From: Magnetospirillum sp. XM-1
Lineage (GTDB): Bacteria > Pseudomonadota > Alphaproteobacteria > Rhodospirillales > Magnetospirillaceae
NCBI RefSeq assembly: GCF_001511835.1
Contig: NZ_LN997848.1
Span: 372,001-436,000, forward strand
Length of the DNA stretch: 64,000 nt
Direction of reading: 5' to 3'
Below, piece by piece: positions 49,431 to 57,668 of this stretch. Below the pieces are notes generated by a model, which was given only the letters and a program-made list of their open reading frames with translations, made no database searches and was not told the origin of the DNA. The translations under genes and the position numbers were made by a program. How positions within the stretch are numbered: the first letter of the stretch is position 1; the number at the start of each line of letters is the position of its first letter.

Positions 49431-49454
49431 ATATAACTGTTGTTTATAACAACA
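49431..49454. promoter_or_regulatory. AT-rich palindrome before the chemoreceptor gene
   Basis: TGTTGTTTATAACAACA (49438-49454) is a near-perfect palindrome in the AT-rich stretch between the TetR and receptor genes, and TGTTGTTACATATAAC just before it is a partial direct copy. It may be a regulator site for the receptor gene. Confidence 0.45.
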
Positions 49455-49510
49455 ATAATGTCACGCACTATTCTTTGGAGGGTGTATCACGTCGAATGGA
49501 ATAGGGAGTT

Positions 49511-50131
49511 TTACCGCGTGCCGTAGGCGCGCAGCAGGGTCTGGACCGCCGCGGCGACGGTCTCGGCCAGGGGGCGGCCCACCGGCAGGCCCAGCAGGGC
49601 GCGGTGATAGGTTTCGGCCCGCAGCATGCCGATGAACTGGTCGGCGATCACCATGGGTTCCACCTCGGCCACCAGTTCGCCCCGGTCCTGCAGCCGGACC
49701 ACCGAAGCGGAGATGGCCGCCTTGCCCCGGGTCGGGCCGGTATCGTAGAAGGCCTGGGCCAGTTCCGGCGTACGGACCGATTCCGCCACCACCACCCGGT
49801 ACAGCGCCAGGGCGTCGGGCGTCATCAGCAGGGTCAGCAGGCGCTCGCCATAGGTGGTGAAGGTCTTGGCCGCGTCGAAGCTGTCGTCGGGCGTGGCGAA
49901 GACGAAGGACGCCTCGCATCGGCGGTGCATGATGGCGGCGAACAGCTGGTCCTTGCCCTCGAAATGGGCGTAGATGGTCGCCTTGGACACGCCGGCGCGG
50001 GCGGCCACCGCATCCATGCTGGTGGCGGCGTAGCCCTCGTCCAGGAACAGGCGCTGGGCGGCGTCGAGGATGGCCTCGCGCTTGGCCGAGGGCTTGGATC
50101 GGGTCCGGGTTTTGGTCACGGTGGCTTCCAT
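49511..50131 (-). CDS. TetR/AcrR-family regulator
   Basis: The 206-aa protein has an N-terminal TetR HTH (KREAILDAAQRLFLDEGYAATSMD then AGVSKATIYAHFEGKDQLF in separate blocks) and a C-terminal ligand domain of the AefR-like type (LYRVVVAESVRTPELAQAFYDTGP). Such proteins repress efflux or fatty-acid-related genes. There is no efflux gene next to it. A palindromic operator lies 6-31 bp before its ATG in place of a ribosome binding site, so it is almost certainly autoregulated. It is downstream of addA on the same strand. Confidence 0.9.
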   Translation of the reverse strand: MEATVTKTRTRSKPSAKREAILDAAQRLFLDEGYAATSMDAVAARAGVSKATIYAHFEGKDQLFAAIMHRRCEASFVFATPDDSFDAAKTFTTYGERLLTLLMTPDALALYRVVVAESVRTPELAQAFYDTGPTRGKAAISASVVRLQDRGELVAEVEPMVIADQFIGMLRAETYHRALLGLPVGRPLAETVAAAVQTLLRAYGTR

Positions 50132-50136
50132 GGGGA

Positions 50137-50162
50137 AAAACTAAACCACCCGGTTCAGTTTT
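50137..50162. promoter_or_regulatory. TetR-type operator before the regulator gene
   Basis: On the minus strand AACTGAACC-GGGT-GGTTTAGTT is an inverted repeat with one mismatched pair, and the outer AAAACT/AGTTTT bases extend the symmetry. This is a typical AcrR/TetR operator. It lies between the addA stop and the regulator's ATG, where it would cover the promoter and block self-expression. Confidence 0.75.
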
Positions 50163-50181
50163 GGGAAGGAAAAACTTGGGG

Positions 50182-53100
50182 CTATTCCACCAGCCCGGCC
50201 AGGGCGTCGTCCAGGCGGGCGGGTTCGATCTCGGTGAGGCGGGGGCCGTCGGTCCACACCAGCACGCAGCGCACCCGATGGCGGGGATAGATGCAGGCCA
50301 GGGCCAGACGGTAGGCGGCCATCTGCCGCACATAAAGCTCCGGCACCTCGTCTGCGCTAGCGGGGGGGCGGCGGTTGGTCTTGTAATCGGCGACGATCAC
50401 CTCGGTCTCGCTCACGCTCAGCCGGTCGACCCGGCCCGAGACCACCCGGTTGCCGATCCGCCCGACCAGCGGCACCTCGGCGCGCGAGCCGGGGCCGAAC
50501 AGGCTGGTCAGGCCGGGATGGTCGAGGATGTCCGAGACCTCGTTGGCGATGTCCAGCCGCTCGGCGGTCTCCAGGCCGAAGGCCGGGCGCGACAGGAAGC
50601 GCAGCATGGAACGCGAGCGCTCCGATTGCGGCAGGTCGGGCATGGTCTGCAGCAGACGGTGGATCAGCTTGCCCCGCTGCCAGCGCGGCTTTCCGTCCAA
50701 CTCGGCCAGGGGCGAGCGCACGGTCGGCTCCTCGCCCTCGGGCCGGGACGGCGCCAGCGGCCGGGGCGGCACCGGCTCGGCCTCGGCGGCGACCAGCGCC
50801 CAGTCGGGCAGCGGCGAGGGCGGACGCTCGCCCGGCCCGGCGGCCCGGCTCTTTTCGGTGGGAGCGCCCTGGGCATTGGCCAGGACCAGCACCGGCCCGT
50901 CCGCCGTCTCGCCGGTTCCGGCCAGGAAGGGATCGGCGAACTCGGCGGCGATGGGGGCCAGGGCGTCCTGCACCAAAGCGTGCCAGCAGGTCTCGGGCGC
51001 CGCCTTCAGGCCCCGCCAGCCGCAGACGACCAGCCGGTCCTCCGCCCTGGTCATGGCGACGTAAAGCAGGCGGCGGTATTCCCGCTCGCGCGCCAGCTTG
51101 CGCGCCTCGGCGCCCTGGCGGCAGACGGAATCCATGTCCTCGGCCCGGGGCGGCCAGGCCGGCAGTTCGTCCTCGCCGTCGCCCAGCCACAGCAGCCGGG
51201 ACGAACGGGTGGGAACCTGCATGGTGTCGGGCAGGAAGACGATGGGGGCCTGCAATCCCTTGGAGCCATGCACGGTCATGATGCGCACGGCGTCGCGCCC
51301 CCCTTGCTCCAGGTCGCGCTTGATCTCCAGCGCGCCCGCCTCCAGCCAGTGGAGGAAGCCCTGCAGCGACGGTGGATGGGCGCGCTCGAAGGCCAGCGAC
51401 AGCGCCATGAACTCGTCGATGGCATCCTCGGCCTCGAGCCCCAGGCGGGCCAGCAGCCGCTTGCGCCCGCCCAGCGGCCCCAGGATGCGGGCGTAAAGGG
51501 TGTGGGGCGAAACGCGGTCGGCCTGGGCCAGCAGGTCGGAGAGCTGGCGGAAAGCGGCTTCGAACGCGCCGCCCTCGTCGGCCACGCCCTGGCGCAGCGC
51601 CTCCCACAGCCCCACGTCCTTGCCGCGATGATGGGCCAGGGTGAACAGCTGCTCCTCGGTCAAGCCCACCAGCGGCCCCTTCAGCACGGTGGCCAGCGTC
51701 AAATCGTCGTCGGGCAGCAGCAGAAACTGCCCCAGCGCCATCAGGTCCATCACCGCCATCTGCTCGGTCAGCACCATGCGGTCGGCGCCCGCCACCTCGA
51801 CCTTGCGGGTCTTGAGTTCACGCACCAGATCCTCGACGAAGCCGCCCCGGCGGCGCACCAGCACCAGCACGTCGCCGGCCCGCACCGGGCGGCCCTTGGA
51901 CTCCAGAATCTCGCCGTCGATCATGGCGCGGATGCGCGCCGCCACCAGACGGGCCAGCCGGGTGCGGGGCGAATCGCCCCGGATGCGCTCCACCGGCGGC
52001 TTCCAGGCGGGGACCTCGTCGGCCGGGCGCGGCTCCACGGCGGGCCACACCTCCACCCGCCCGCCCTGGCCGGAACGGTGGGCCAGATGGGTGATGTCCT
52101 CGTCGCCGGCCACCCCGTCGCGACCCGGCCGTCCGGGCGCGAACACGGCGTTGACCGCGTCGAGCACGGCGGGCGCCGAGCGGAACGACAGGTTGAGCGC
52201 CACCTCGTCCCAGATGCCGCCGCTGGCGGGCACGTGGGCGGCGAAGGCTTCGCGCATGCGCTCGAACTCGCGCGGGTCGGCGCGCTGGAAGGAATAGATG
52301 GACTGCTTGGCGTCGCCCACCGCGAAGACGGTGCGCAAGGTGTCCCGCGCGCCCCGTCCGGCGAAGAATTCCTCGGTCAGCTTCTCCACCACCGCCCACT
52401 GGTCGGGATTGGTGTCCTGGGCCTCGTCGATCAGCACGTGGTCGATGCCGCCGTCCAGCTTGAAGAGCACCCAGGGCGCCACGCCGGGCCGGGCCAGCAG
52501 GTCGCGGGCGCTCAAGATCAGGTCGTCGTAATCCATCAGGGCGCGGCTACCCTTGGCCCGGCGATAGGAATCCAGCAGGGCGCCGCCCAGCGTCAGCAGC
52601 GCTCCCGTGGCCTCCAGGATGCGGGCGGCCTTGAGCTTCTCGCCCAGGCGGAGCAGCCGCTCGGCCTCGGCCAGCATGGCCGCCTCCACACCGGCAAAGC
52701 CGTCGCGCACCGCCTTGGTGGCCAGGGTCTTGCGGATCGAGCCCTCGGCCGTCAGGAACTGGGCGGACCACAGGGCGAAGCCGTCTTGCCGCCCCGCCGG
52801 GTCGGCCAGCCAGCGGGCCATGGCCTCGCCCCGCTTGGCGTCGGACTCCGAGCCGGTGAGCAGGGCGGACACGGCGGCGCGCAAGGCCTCGCCGTCGAAA
52901 TGGGCCTCGTCCGCCGCCCATTCCAGCAGGGTTTCCGGAGTGTCGCCCTCCTCCAGCCCCAGCCGGGCGCCGAGCGCCGCCAGCGCGCCCTCCACCCCGC
53001 CGTGGCGGTCCAGCAGCCGCTCCAGCCGGCCGCGCTCGGCGGTCAGCTCACCCATCAGCTCGGGAAAGGCCGTTTCGTGGACCCGACCGGTCACCAGGGC

Positions 53101-53646
53101 CAGGGCGCGGCCCAGCTCGCCATCGCCTTGCCGTGCGCGGGCCAGGACGTCCAGCTTGGCGGCCTCCAGCAATTCGCCCGCGTCGCGGTCGTCCATCACC
53201 TGGAAGTGGGGCGCGATGCCCGCCTCCAGGGGAAAGCGGCGCAGTAGCGACTGGCAGAAGGCGTGGATGGTCTCCATGTGCATGCCGCCGGGCGCGTCCA
53301 GCAGGGCGGCGAACAGGCGGCGCGCCCCGGTCATCTCTTGGCCCGAGGGCAGGCGACCCAGCAGGCGCTCCAGATCGGCGGCCAGATCCTGGTCGCGCGC
53401 CGTCGCCCACTGGCCCAGCCGCCCGGCGATGCGGTTGGACATCTCGGCGGCGGCGGCCTTGGTGAAGGTCAGGCACAGGATCTTGTGAGGGGGCGTGCCG
53501 GCCAGCAGCAGGGTCAGCACCCGGTCGGTCAGCACCTTGGTCTTGCCGGTGCCGGCGCTGGCCGCCACCCAGACGCTGGCCGTCGCGTCGGCGGCGCGGC
53601 GCTGGCGCCGGTCGGCGTCCTGGGAAAGGGCCGAAGCCTCCGTCAT
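50182..53646 (-). CDS. addA: double-strand break repair helicase-nuclease AddA
   Basis: The 1154-aa protein has UvrD-type helicase motifs (Walker A ASAGTGKTKVL, LCLTFTKAAAAEMSNRI, LIDEAQDTNPDQW, VFAVGDAKQSIYSFQRADP, MTVHGSKGLQAPIVFLPD) and a C-terminal RecB-type nuclease (GRVDRLSVSETEVIVADYKTN, then YVRQMAAYRLAL). With AddB it processes DNA ends for RecA. In most alphaproteobacteria addB lies just upstream; here the overlapping upstream gene is moxR instead, so addB must be elsewhere. ATG overlaps the moxR stop (ATGA). Confidence 0.94.
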   Translation of the reverse strand: MTEASALSQDADRRQRRAADATASVWVAASAGTGKTKVLTDRVLTLLLAGTPPHKILCLTFTKAAAAEMSNRIAGRLGQWATARDQDLAADLERLLGRLPSGQEMTGARRLFAALLDAPGGMHMETIHAFCQSLLRRFPLEAGIAPHFQVMDDRDAGELLEAAKLDVLARARQGDGELGRALALVTGRVHETAFPELMGELTAERGRLERLLDRHGGVEGALAALGARLGLEEGDTPETLLEWAADEAHFDGEALRAAVSALLTGSESDAKRGEAMARWLADPAGRQDGFALWSAQFLTAEGSIRKTLATKAVRDGFAGVEAAMLAEAERLLRLGEKLKAARILEATGALLTLGGALLDSYRRAKGSRALMDYDDLILSARDLLARPGVAPWVLFKLDGGIDHVLIDEAQDTNPDQWAVVEKLTEEFFAGRGARDTLRTVFAVGDAKQSIYSFQRADPREFERMREAFAAHVPASGGIWDEVALNLSFRSAPAVLDAVNAVFAPGRPGRDGVAGDEDITHLAHRSGQGGRVEVWPAVEPRPADEVPAWKPPVERIRGDSPRTRLARLVAARIRAMIDGEILESKGRPVRAGDVLVLVRRRGGFVEDLVRELKTRKVEVAGADRMVLTEQMAVMDLMALGQFLLLPDDDLTLATVLKGPLVGLTEEQLFTLAHHRGKDVGLWEALRQGVADEGGAFEAAFRQLSDLLAQADRVSPHTLYARILGPLGGRKRLLARLGLEAEDAIDEFMALSLAFERAHPPSLQGFLHWLEAGALEIKRDLEQGGRDAVRIMTVHGSKGLQAPIVFLPDTMQVPTRSSRLLWLGDGEDELPAWPPRAEDMDSVCRQGAEARKLAREREYRRLLYVAMTRAEDRLVVCGWRGLKAAPETCWHALVQDALAPIAAEFADPFLAGTGETADGPVLVLANAQGAPTEKSRAAGPGERPPSPLPDWALVAAEAEPVPPRPLAPSRPEGEEPTVRSPLAELDGKPRWQRGKLIHRLLQTMPDLPQSERSRSMLRFLSRPAFGLETAERLDIANEVSDILDHPGLTSLFGPGSRAEVPLVGRIGNRVVSGRVDRLSVSETEVIVADYKTNRRPPASADEVPELYVRQMAAYRLALACIYPRHRVRCVLVWTDGPRLTEIEPARLDDALAGLVE

Positions 53647-54635
53647 AGAGTGCCTTCCAGGGCCTCGATCACCTGGGCCAGGGTGATTCCGTCGGCCCGC
53701 GCCGCGAAGCCCAGCGCCATGCGGTGGCGCAGCACCGGCGCGGCCAGCGCCCGGATGTCGTCCACCGAAGGGGCGAGGCGGCCCTGCAGCAGGGCCCGCG
53801 CCCTGGTGGCCAGCATCAGCGCCTGGGCGGCGCGCGGCCCCGGTCCCCAGGCCACGGCGCGCCGCACCAGATCCAGCGACGTGCTTTCCGGGCGGCCCTG
53901 GCGCACCAGATTGAGGATGGCATCCACCACCGCGTCACCCACCGGAATGCGCCGCACCAGCGCCTGGGCGGCCAGCAGGTCGGCGGCGGTCATGACGCGC
54001 ACCGGCTCGGCCGATTGCGCCCCGGTGGTGTCGATCAGCATGCGGCGCTCGGCGGCCAGATCGGGATAGCCCACGTCGATCTGCATCAAAAAGCGGTCCA
54101 GCTGCGCCTCGGGCAGGGGGTAGGTGCCCTCCTGCTCCAGCGGATTCTGGGTGGCCAGCACGTGGAACGGCCGGGGCAGGTCGAGGCGGGCGCCGGCCAC
54201 GCTGACGTGATGCTCCTGCATGGCTTGCAGCAGCGCCGACTGGGTGCGCGGTCCCGCGCGGTTGATCTCGTCGGCCATCAGCAGCTGGCAGAACACCGGG
54301 CCCTGGATGAAGCGGAAGGCGCGCGCGCCGCCTGCGCCCTCCTCCAGCACCTCGGAGCCCAGGATGTCGGCGGGCATCAGGTCGGGGGTGAACTGCACCC
54401 GCTTGTCGTCCAGGCCCAGCACCACGCCCAGCGTGTGGACCAGCCGGGTCTTGGCCAGTCCGGGCAGGCCGATCAACAGGGCGTGACCCCCCGCCAGCAG
54501 CGTGATAAGACTCTGATCTATGACCTCGTCCTGACCGAAGATGACGCGGCCGATGGCGGCGCGGGCCTCGGACAGACGGGCGTCGAGGACGGCGATGTCG
54601 TCGGGCGGGGCGGCAGAGCTGGTGTGGGGTGTCAT
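53643..54635 (-). CDS. MoxR-family AAA+ ATPase
   Basis: The 330-aa protein has Walker A GLPGLAKTRLV, Walker B LLMADEINRA, the MoxR stretch RAGPRTQSALLQAMQEHHVS, sensor-1 VLATQNPLEQEGTYPLPEAQLDRF in two blocks and a C-terminal lid with VRRAVAWGPGPRAAQAL. MoxR ATPases act as chaperones, usually next to DUF58/VWA-domain genes; none follows here. Instead the stop overlaps the addA start. It diverges from the DUF1285 gene 43 bp away. Confidence 0.92.
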   Translation of the reverse strand: MTPHTSSAAPPDDIAVLDARLSEARAAIGRVIFGQDEVIDQSLITLLAGGHALLIGLPGLAKTRLVHTLGVVLGLDDKRVQFTPDLMPADILGSEVLEEGAGGARAFRFIQGPVFCQLLMADEINRAGPRTQSALLQAMQEHHVSVAGARLDLPRPFHVLATQNPLEQEGTYPLPEAQLDRFLMQIDVGYPDLAAERRMLIDTTGAQSAEPVRVMTAADLLAAQALVRRIPVGDAVVDAILNLVRQGRPESTSLDLVRRAVAWGPGPRAAQALMLATRARALLQGRLAPSVDDIRALAAPVLRHRMALGFAARADGITLAQVIEALEGTL

Positions 54636-54678
54636 GGGGTGGCGCCTCGCACGGGATAAAGAACGCAGGAGCGGCCGA

Positions 54679-55239
54679 GTGAACCAGCCTTTGACCGATG
54701 CCCCTCCCGACGTGGATTACCCGGGGCGGTTGCCCCAATATTGCGGCGACCTGGGTATCCGCATCGACCGGCAGGGACGTTGGTTCTACCATGGCTCGCC
54801 GATCAACCGCAAAGAGATGGTCTGCCTGTTCGCCTCGGTGTTGTACCGCGCCAAGGACGGCGGCTATCTCCTGATCACGCCGGGCGAGATGGGCCGCATC
54901 GAGGTCGACGACGTCCCCTTCCTGGCGGTGGAGATGTATACGTGCGGATCGGGCCGCGAGATGGTGGTCAGCTTCCGCACCAACATGGACGAGATGGTCA
55001 CGGTGGACAGGGACCATCCGCTCCGCATCGCGGAGGCCGAGGGCTCGGGGGAGCCGTCGCCCTACGTCACCGTGCGGGATGGGATCGAGGCGCGCCTCAG
55101 CCGCTCGGTCTATTACGAACTGGTCGCCCTGGGCTGGGAGGAAGAGCTCCCGGGCGAATCGGGAAAGGGAGAAACGGTTTACGGCCTATGGAGCAGCGGG
55201 AGCTTTTTTCCCTTGGGGAGGCTGGACCTTCCCCAATGA
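54679..55239 (+). CDS. DUF1285 family protein
   Basis: The 186-aa beta-rich protein has the DUF1285 signatures CGDLGIRIDRQGRWFYHGSPI, RKEMVCLFASVLYR, YLLITPGEMGRIEVDDVPF and RSVYYELVALG. The function is unknown. GTG at 54679 with GCAGGAG in front gives the usual length; the upstream ATG at 54541 is inside moxR on the other strand. The stop overlaps the NUDIX start by ATGA, and cca follows, a conserved trio in alphaproteobacteria. Confidence 0.9.
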   Translation: MNQPLTDAPPDVDYPGRLPQYCGDLGIRIDRQGRWFYHGSPINRKEMVCLFASVLYRAKDGGYLLITPGEMGRIEVDDVPFLAVEMYTCGSGREMVVSFRTNMDEMVTVDRDHPLRIAEAEGSGEPSPYVTVRDGIEARLSRSVYYELVALGWEEELPGESGKGETVYGLWSSGSFFPLGRLDLPQ

Positions 55240-55883
55240 CGCGCGAGGTGATCGCGCGCAAGCTGGCCGACGGGTTCAACCCGCGCGGACGGGGGGATTC
55301 GGCCCTGGAAGCCCTGGTCCAGGGCGGCGCCGTCCGCCCCGGCGCCCCCATCGACGACGACACCCTGACCCCGGCGGCGGTGCTGGTGCCCCTGGTCGAG
55401 CGCGACGGGGGAATGACGGTGATGCTGACCAAGCGCACCGCCCATCTGGCCCACCATCCCGGCCAGATCAGCTTTCCCGGCGGACGCCTCGAACCCGAGG
55501 ACAAGGGCGACTTCGCCACCTGCGCGCTGCGCGAGACCGAGGAGGAGACCGGCCTGGAGCGGCGCAAGGTGCGTCTGCTGGGCCGCCTGGACGATTACGT
55601 CACCGGCACCGGCTTCGTCATCACGCCGCTGGTGGGAATCATCGACCCGCCCTTCACCCTGTCGCCCGATTCCTTCGAGGTGGCCGAGGTGTTCGAGGTG
55701 CCGCTTTCCTTCATCCTCGACCAGGCCAACCACCAGCTGCAAAGCCGCGAGGTTCGGGGCATGCAGCGGCCCTTCTGGGCGCTGACCTGGCAGGAGAGGC
55801 TGATCTGGGGCGCCACCGCCGGCATCCTGGTCAACCTGTTCGAAGTGCTGGTTTCCCCTCATTCCGGCGTATCGCCGGAATGA
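55236..55883 (+). CDS. CoA pyrophosphatase-type NUDIX hydrolase
   Basis: The 215-aa protein has the NUDIX box in FPGGRLEPEDKGDF then RETEEETGLE, and the preceding LTKRTAHLAHHPGQISFPGG typical of the CoA-pyrophosphatase (NudL/YeaB) group, which cleaves CoA and oxidised CoA. The final residues (about SPHSGVSPE) and the stop are encoded by a hairpin repeat, so the C-terminus may have been changed by its insertion. The gene is coupled to DUF1285. Confidence 0.9.
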   Translation: MTREVIARKLADGFNPRGRGDSALEALVQGGAVRPGAPIDDDTLTPAAVLVPLVERDGGMTVMLTKRTAHLAHHPGQISFPGGRLEPEDKGDFATCALRETEEETGLERRKVRLLGRLDDYVTGTGFVITPLVGIIDPPFTLSPDSFEVAEVFEVPLSFILDQANHQLQSREVRGMQRPFWALTWQERLIWGATAGILVNLFEVLVSPHSGVSPE

Positions 55884-55943
55884 GGGACATCATTGTCCCT
55901 CGCCGGGCGCTCGCCTCCGCGAGCTTGGCCGCCGGGTCCCGAT
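55857..55943. repeat. double-hairpin repeat at the NUDIX-cca junction
   Basis: CCTCATTCCGGC (55857-55868) pairs with GCCGGAATGAGG (55874-55885), and GAGGGACA (55882-55889) with TGTCCCTC (55894-55901). The following CGCCGGGCGCT (55901-55911) and GCTTGGC are inverse copies of sequence at 7003-7024. The NUDIX stop codon lies inside the first hairpin, and cca starts right after the element. Confidence 0.6.
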
Positions 55944-57251
55944 ATGAGTAGCACCCGCCTCCACCTCAATCCCGGCGATCCCATCGGCCTTTTGGGACCA
56001 CAAGACTGGATGGACGCGCCCGAGACCCGTGCCGTGGTGGCCGCGCTCCAGGCCGACGGCGCCCAGGTGCGCTTCGTCGGCGGCTGCGTGCGCGACGCGC
56101 TTCTGAAGCGGCCCATCCGCGACATCGACATCGCCACCCCCGACCCGCCCGAACGGGTGCTGGCCCTCTTGGACGACGCGGGCATCCACGCCATTCCCAC
56201 CGGCATCGACCACGGCACGGTGACGGCGGTGATCGGCAAGGCCCATTACGAGATCACCACGCTCAGGGTCGACGTGGAGACCTTCGGCCGCCACGCCCGC
56301 ATCGAATACACCGATGACTGGCGGGCCGACGCGTCGCGCCGCGACTTCACCATGAACGCCCTGTCCGCCGACCCCGAGGGCAACGTCTACGACCCCTTCG
56401 ACGGCATCGCCGACATGGCGGCCGGACGGGTGCGTTTCGTGGGCGAACCGGAAAAGCGCATCGAGGAGGATGCGCTGCGCCTGCTTCGCTTCTTCCGCTT
56501 CCACGCCCATTACGGCCGGGGCACCGCCATGGAGGCCCGGGCGCTCAACGCCTGCCGCCGCATGGCGGGCCGCCTGGAAAACCTGTCGGGCGAGCGGGTG
56601 GCGGGCGAATTGGTGCGCCTGCTGCTGGCCGACGACCCCACGCCGTCGCTGCTGGTCATGCACAGCCACGGCATCCTGGCCCACATCCTGCCCGAGGCGA
56701 AGGAGTTCGGACGGCTGCGCACCCTGGCCTGGCTGGAGCGCCGGGGACTGGCGCGGCCCGAGATCCACCCCGACGCCATCCGCCGCCTGGCCGCCCTGAT
56801 CATCGCCGACCGTCCCGGCGCCCTGGCGCTTGGCGAACGGCTCAAGCTGTCGAGCCTTCAGGCCAAGCGGGTGGCGGCGGTGGCGGCGCCCAGAGTCCAG
56901 GTGGATTCCGACATGGACGGCCCCGCCATCCGCCGGGCGCTGCGCAAGGTGGGCGCGGACGAGTTCCGCGATCTGGTCATGGTGGCCTGGGCGGCGCGGC
57001 GCGCGCTCGATGCGCGGCCCGACGCCGCCGAGTCGGAGCGCTGGACCGCCATGCTGGACGCCGCCCGCGACTGGGTGCCGGTGGACCTGCCGGTCAAGGG
57101 ACGCGATCTGATGGAAATGGGGGTGCCGCACGGCCCCGAAATCGGCGGCCTTCTGGCCGCCCTGGACGCCTGGTGGGAGGATCTGGATTACCGCCCGGAC
57201 CGCGCCCAGTGCCTGGACAAGCTGCGCGAGCTCATGGCCGCCCGGTCATAG
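55944..57251 (+). CDS. cca: CCA tRNA nucleotidyltransferase / polyA polymerase family
   Basis: Adds or repairs the CCA end of tRNAs. The 435-aa protein has the class II nucleotidyltransferase motifs RFVGGCVRDALLKRPIRDIDIAT (in two blocks), ITTLRVDVETFGRHARIEYTDDW, RRDFTMNALSADPEG and EEDALRLLRFFRFHAHYG. ATG at 55944 is chosen since homology begins soon after; an ATG at 55893 is within the repeat. No clear ribosome binding site is present, so translation may depend on the upstream genes. It overlaps the next, convergent gene by 6 bp. Confidence 0.93.
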   Translation: MSSTRLHLNPGDPIGLLGPQDWMDAPETRAVVAALQADGAQVRFVGGCVRDALLKRPIRDIDIATPDPPERVLALLDDAGIHAIPTGIDHGTVTAVIGKAHYEITTLRVDVETFGRHARIEYTDDWRADASRRDFTMNALSADPEGNVYDPFDGIADMAAGRVRFVGEPEKRIEEDALRLLRFFRFHAHYGRGTAMEARALNACRRMAGRLENLSGERVAGELVRLLLADDPTPSLLVMHSHGILAHILPEAKEFGRLRTLAWLERRGLARPEIHPDAIRRLAALIIADRPGALALGERLKLSSLQAKRVAAVAAPRVQVDSDMDGPAIRRALRKVGADEFRDLVMVAWAARRALDARPDAAESERWTAMLDAARDWVPVDLPVKGRDLMEMGVPHGPEIGGLLAALDAWWEDLDYRPDRAQCLDKLRELMAARS

Positions 57252-57491
57252 CCCGAAGGCGCCAACGAATTCCATGTCGGCTTCCAGCCGCTCGAGGCCG
57301 GTCACCACGGGGCGGCCCTTCTGGCGGGCCTGCCTCAACATCTGCTCCAAAGCCAGCTCGCTGCACTTCACGCACTGATTGCAGCCGCGCGCCGCGGCGC
57401 AGTTCAACACCTGATGCAGCTCATCGACGTCGAGTGGGACCGGACGCCGTTCCCAACCGCAGGGGCCTTCTTTGGGGCCGATTTTGACCAT
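57246..57491 (-). CDS. small cysteine-cluster protein, 81 aa
   Basis: ATG at 57491 lies 7 bp after GAGG. The protein has CAAARGCNQCVKC in its centre, i.e. Cys-x5-Cys-x2-Cys-x2-Cys, plus one Cys near the N-terminus (GPCGW). This arrangement could hold zinc or an iron-sulfur cluster. I do not recognise the family. The stop lies inside the end of cca on the other strand. The gene is downstream of tldD on the same strand, behind a terminator. Confidence 0.6.
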   Translation of the reverse strand: MVKIGPKEGPCGWERRPVPLDVDELHQVLNCAAARGCNQCVKCSELALEQMLRQARQKGRPVVTGLERLEADMEFVGAFGL

Positions 57492-57513
57492 CAAACAACC
57501 TCACCGGACAATA

Positions 57514-57543
57514 AAGGGGAGACCGCCAATGGCGCCTCCCCTT
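57514..57543 (-). terminator. terminator after tldD
   Basis: AAGGGGAG (57514-57521) pairs with CTCCCCTT (57536-57543), with an inner GCC/GGC stem. In the minus direction TTTATTG follows. It lies between tldD and the small cysteine protein. Confidence 0.6.
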
Positions 57544-57668
57544 CTCTTCCACCCAGTTCAGGTTATCCCATGAAAATGATATGGGCATTGGGGCATGCGT
57601 ATATGAAAAATGCATTGAGAACGGCCATTTACAATCGGTTCTTCGACGGAAGGGTTAGTGTCCGCACC

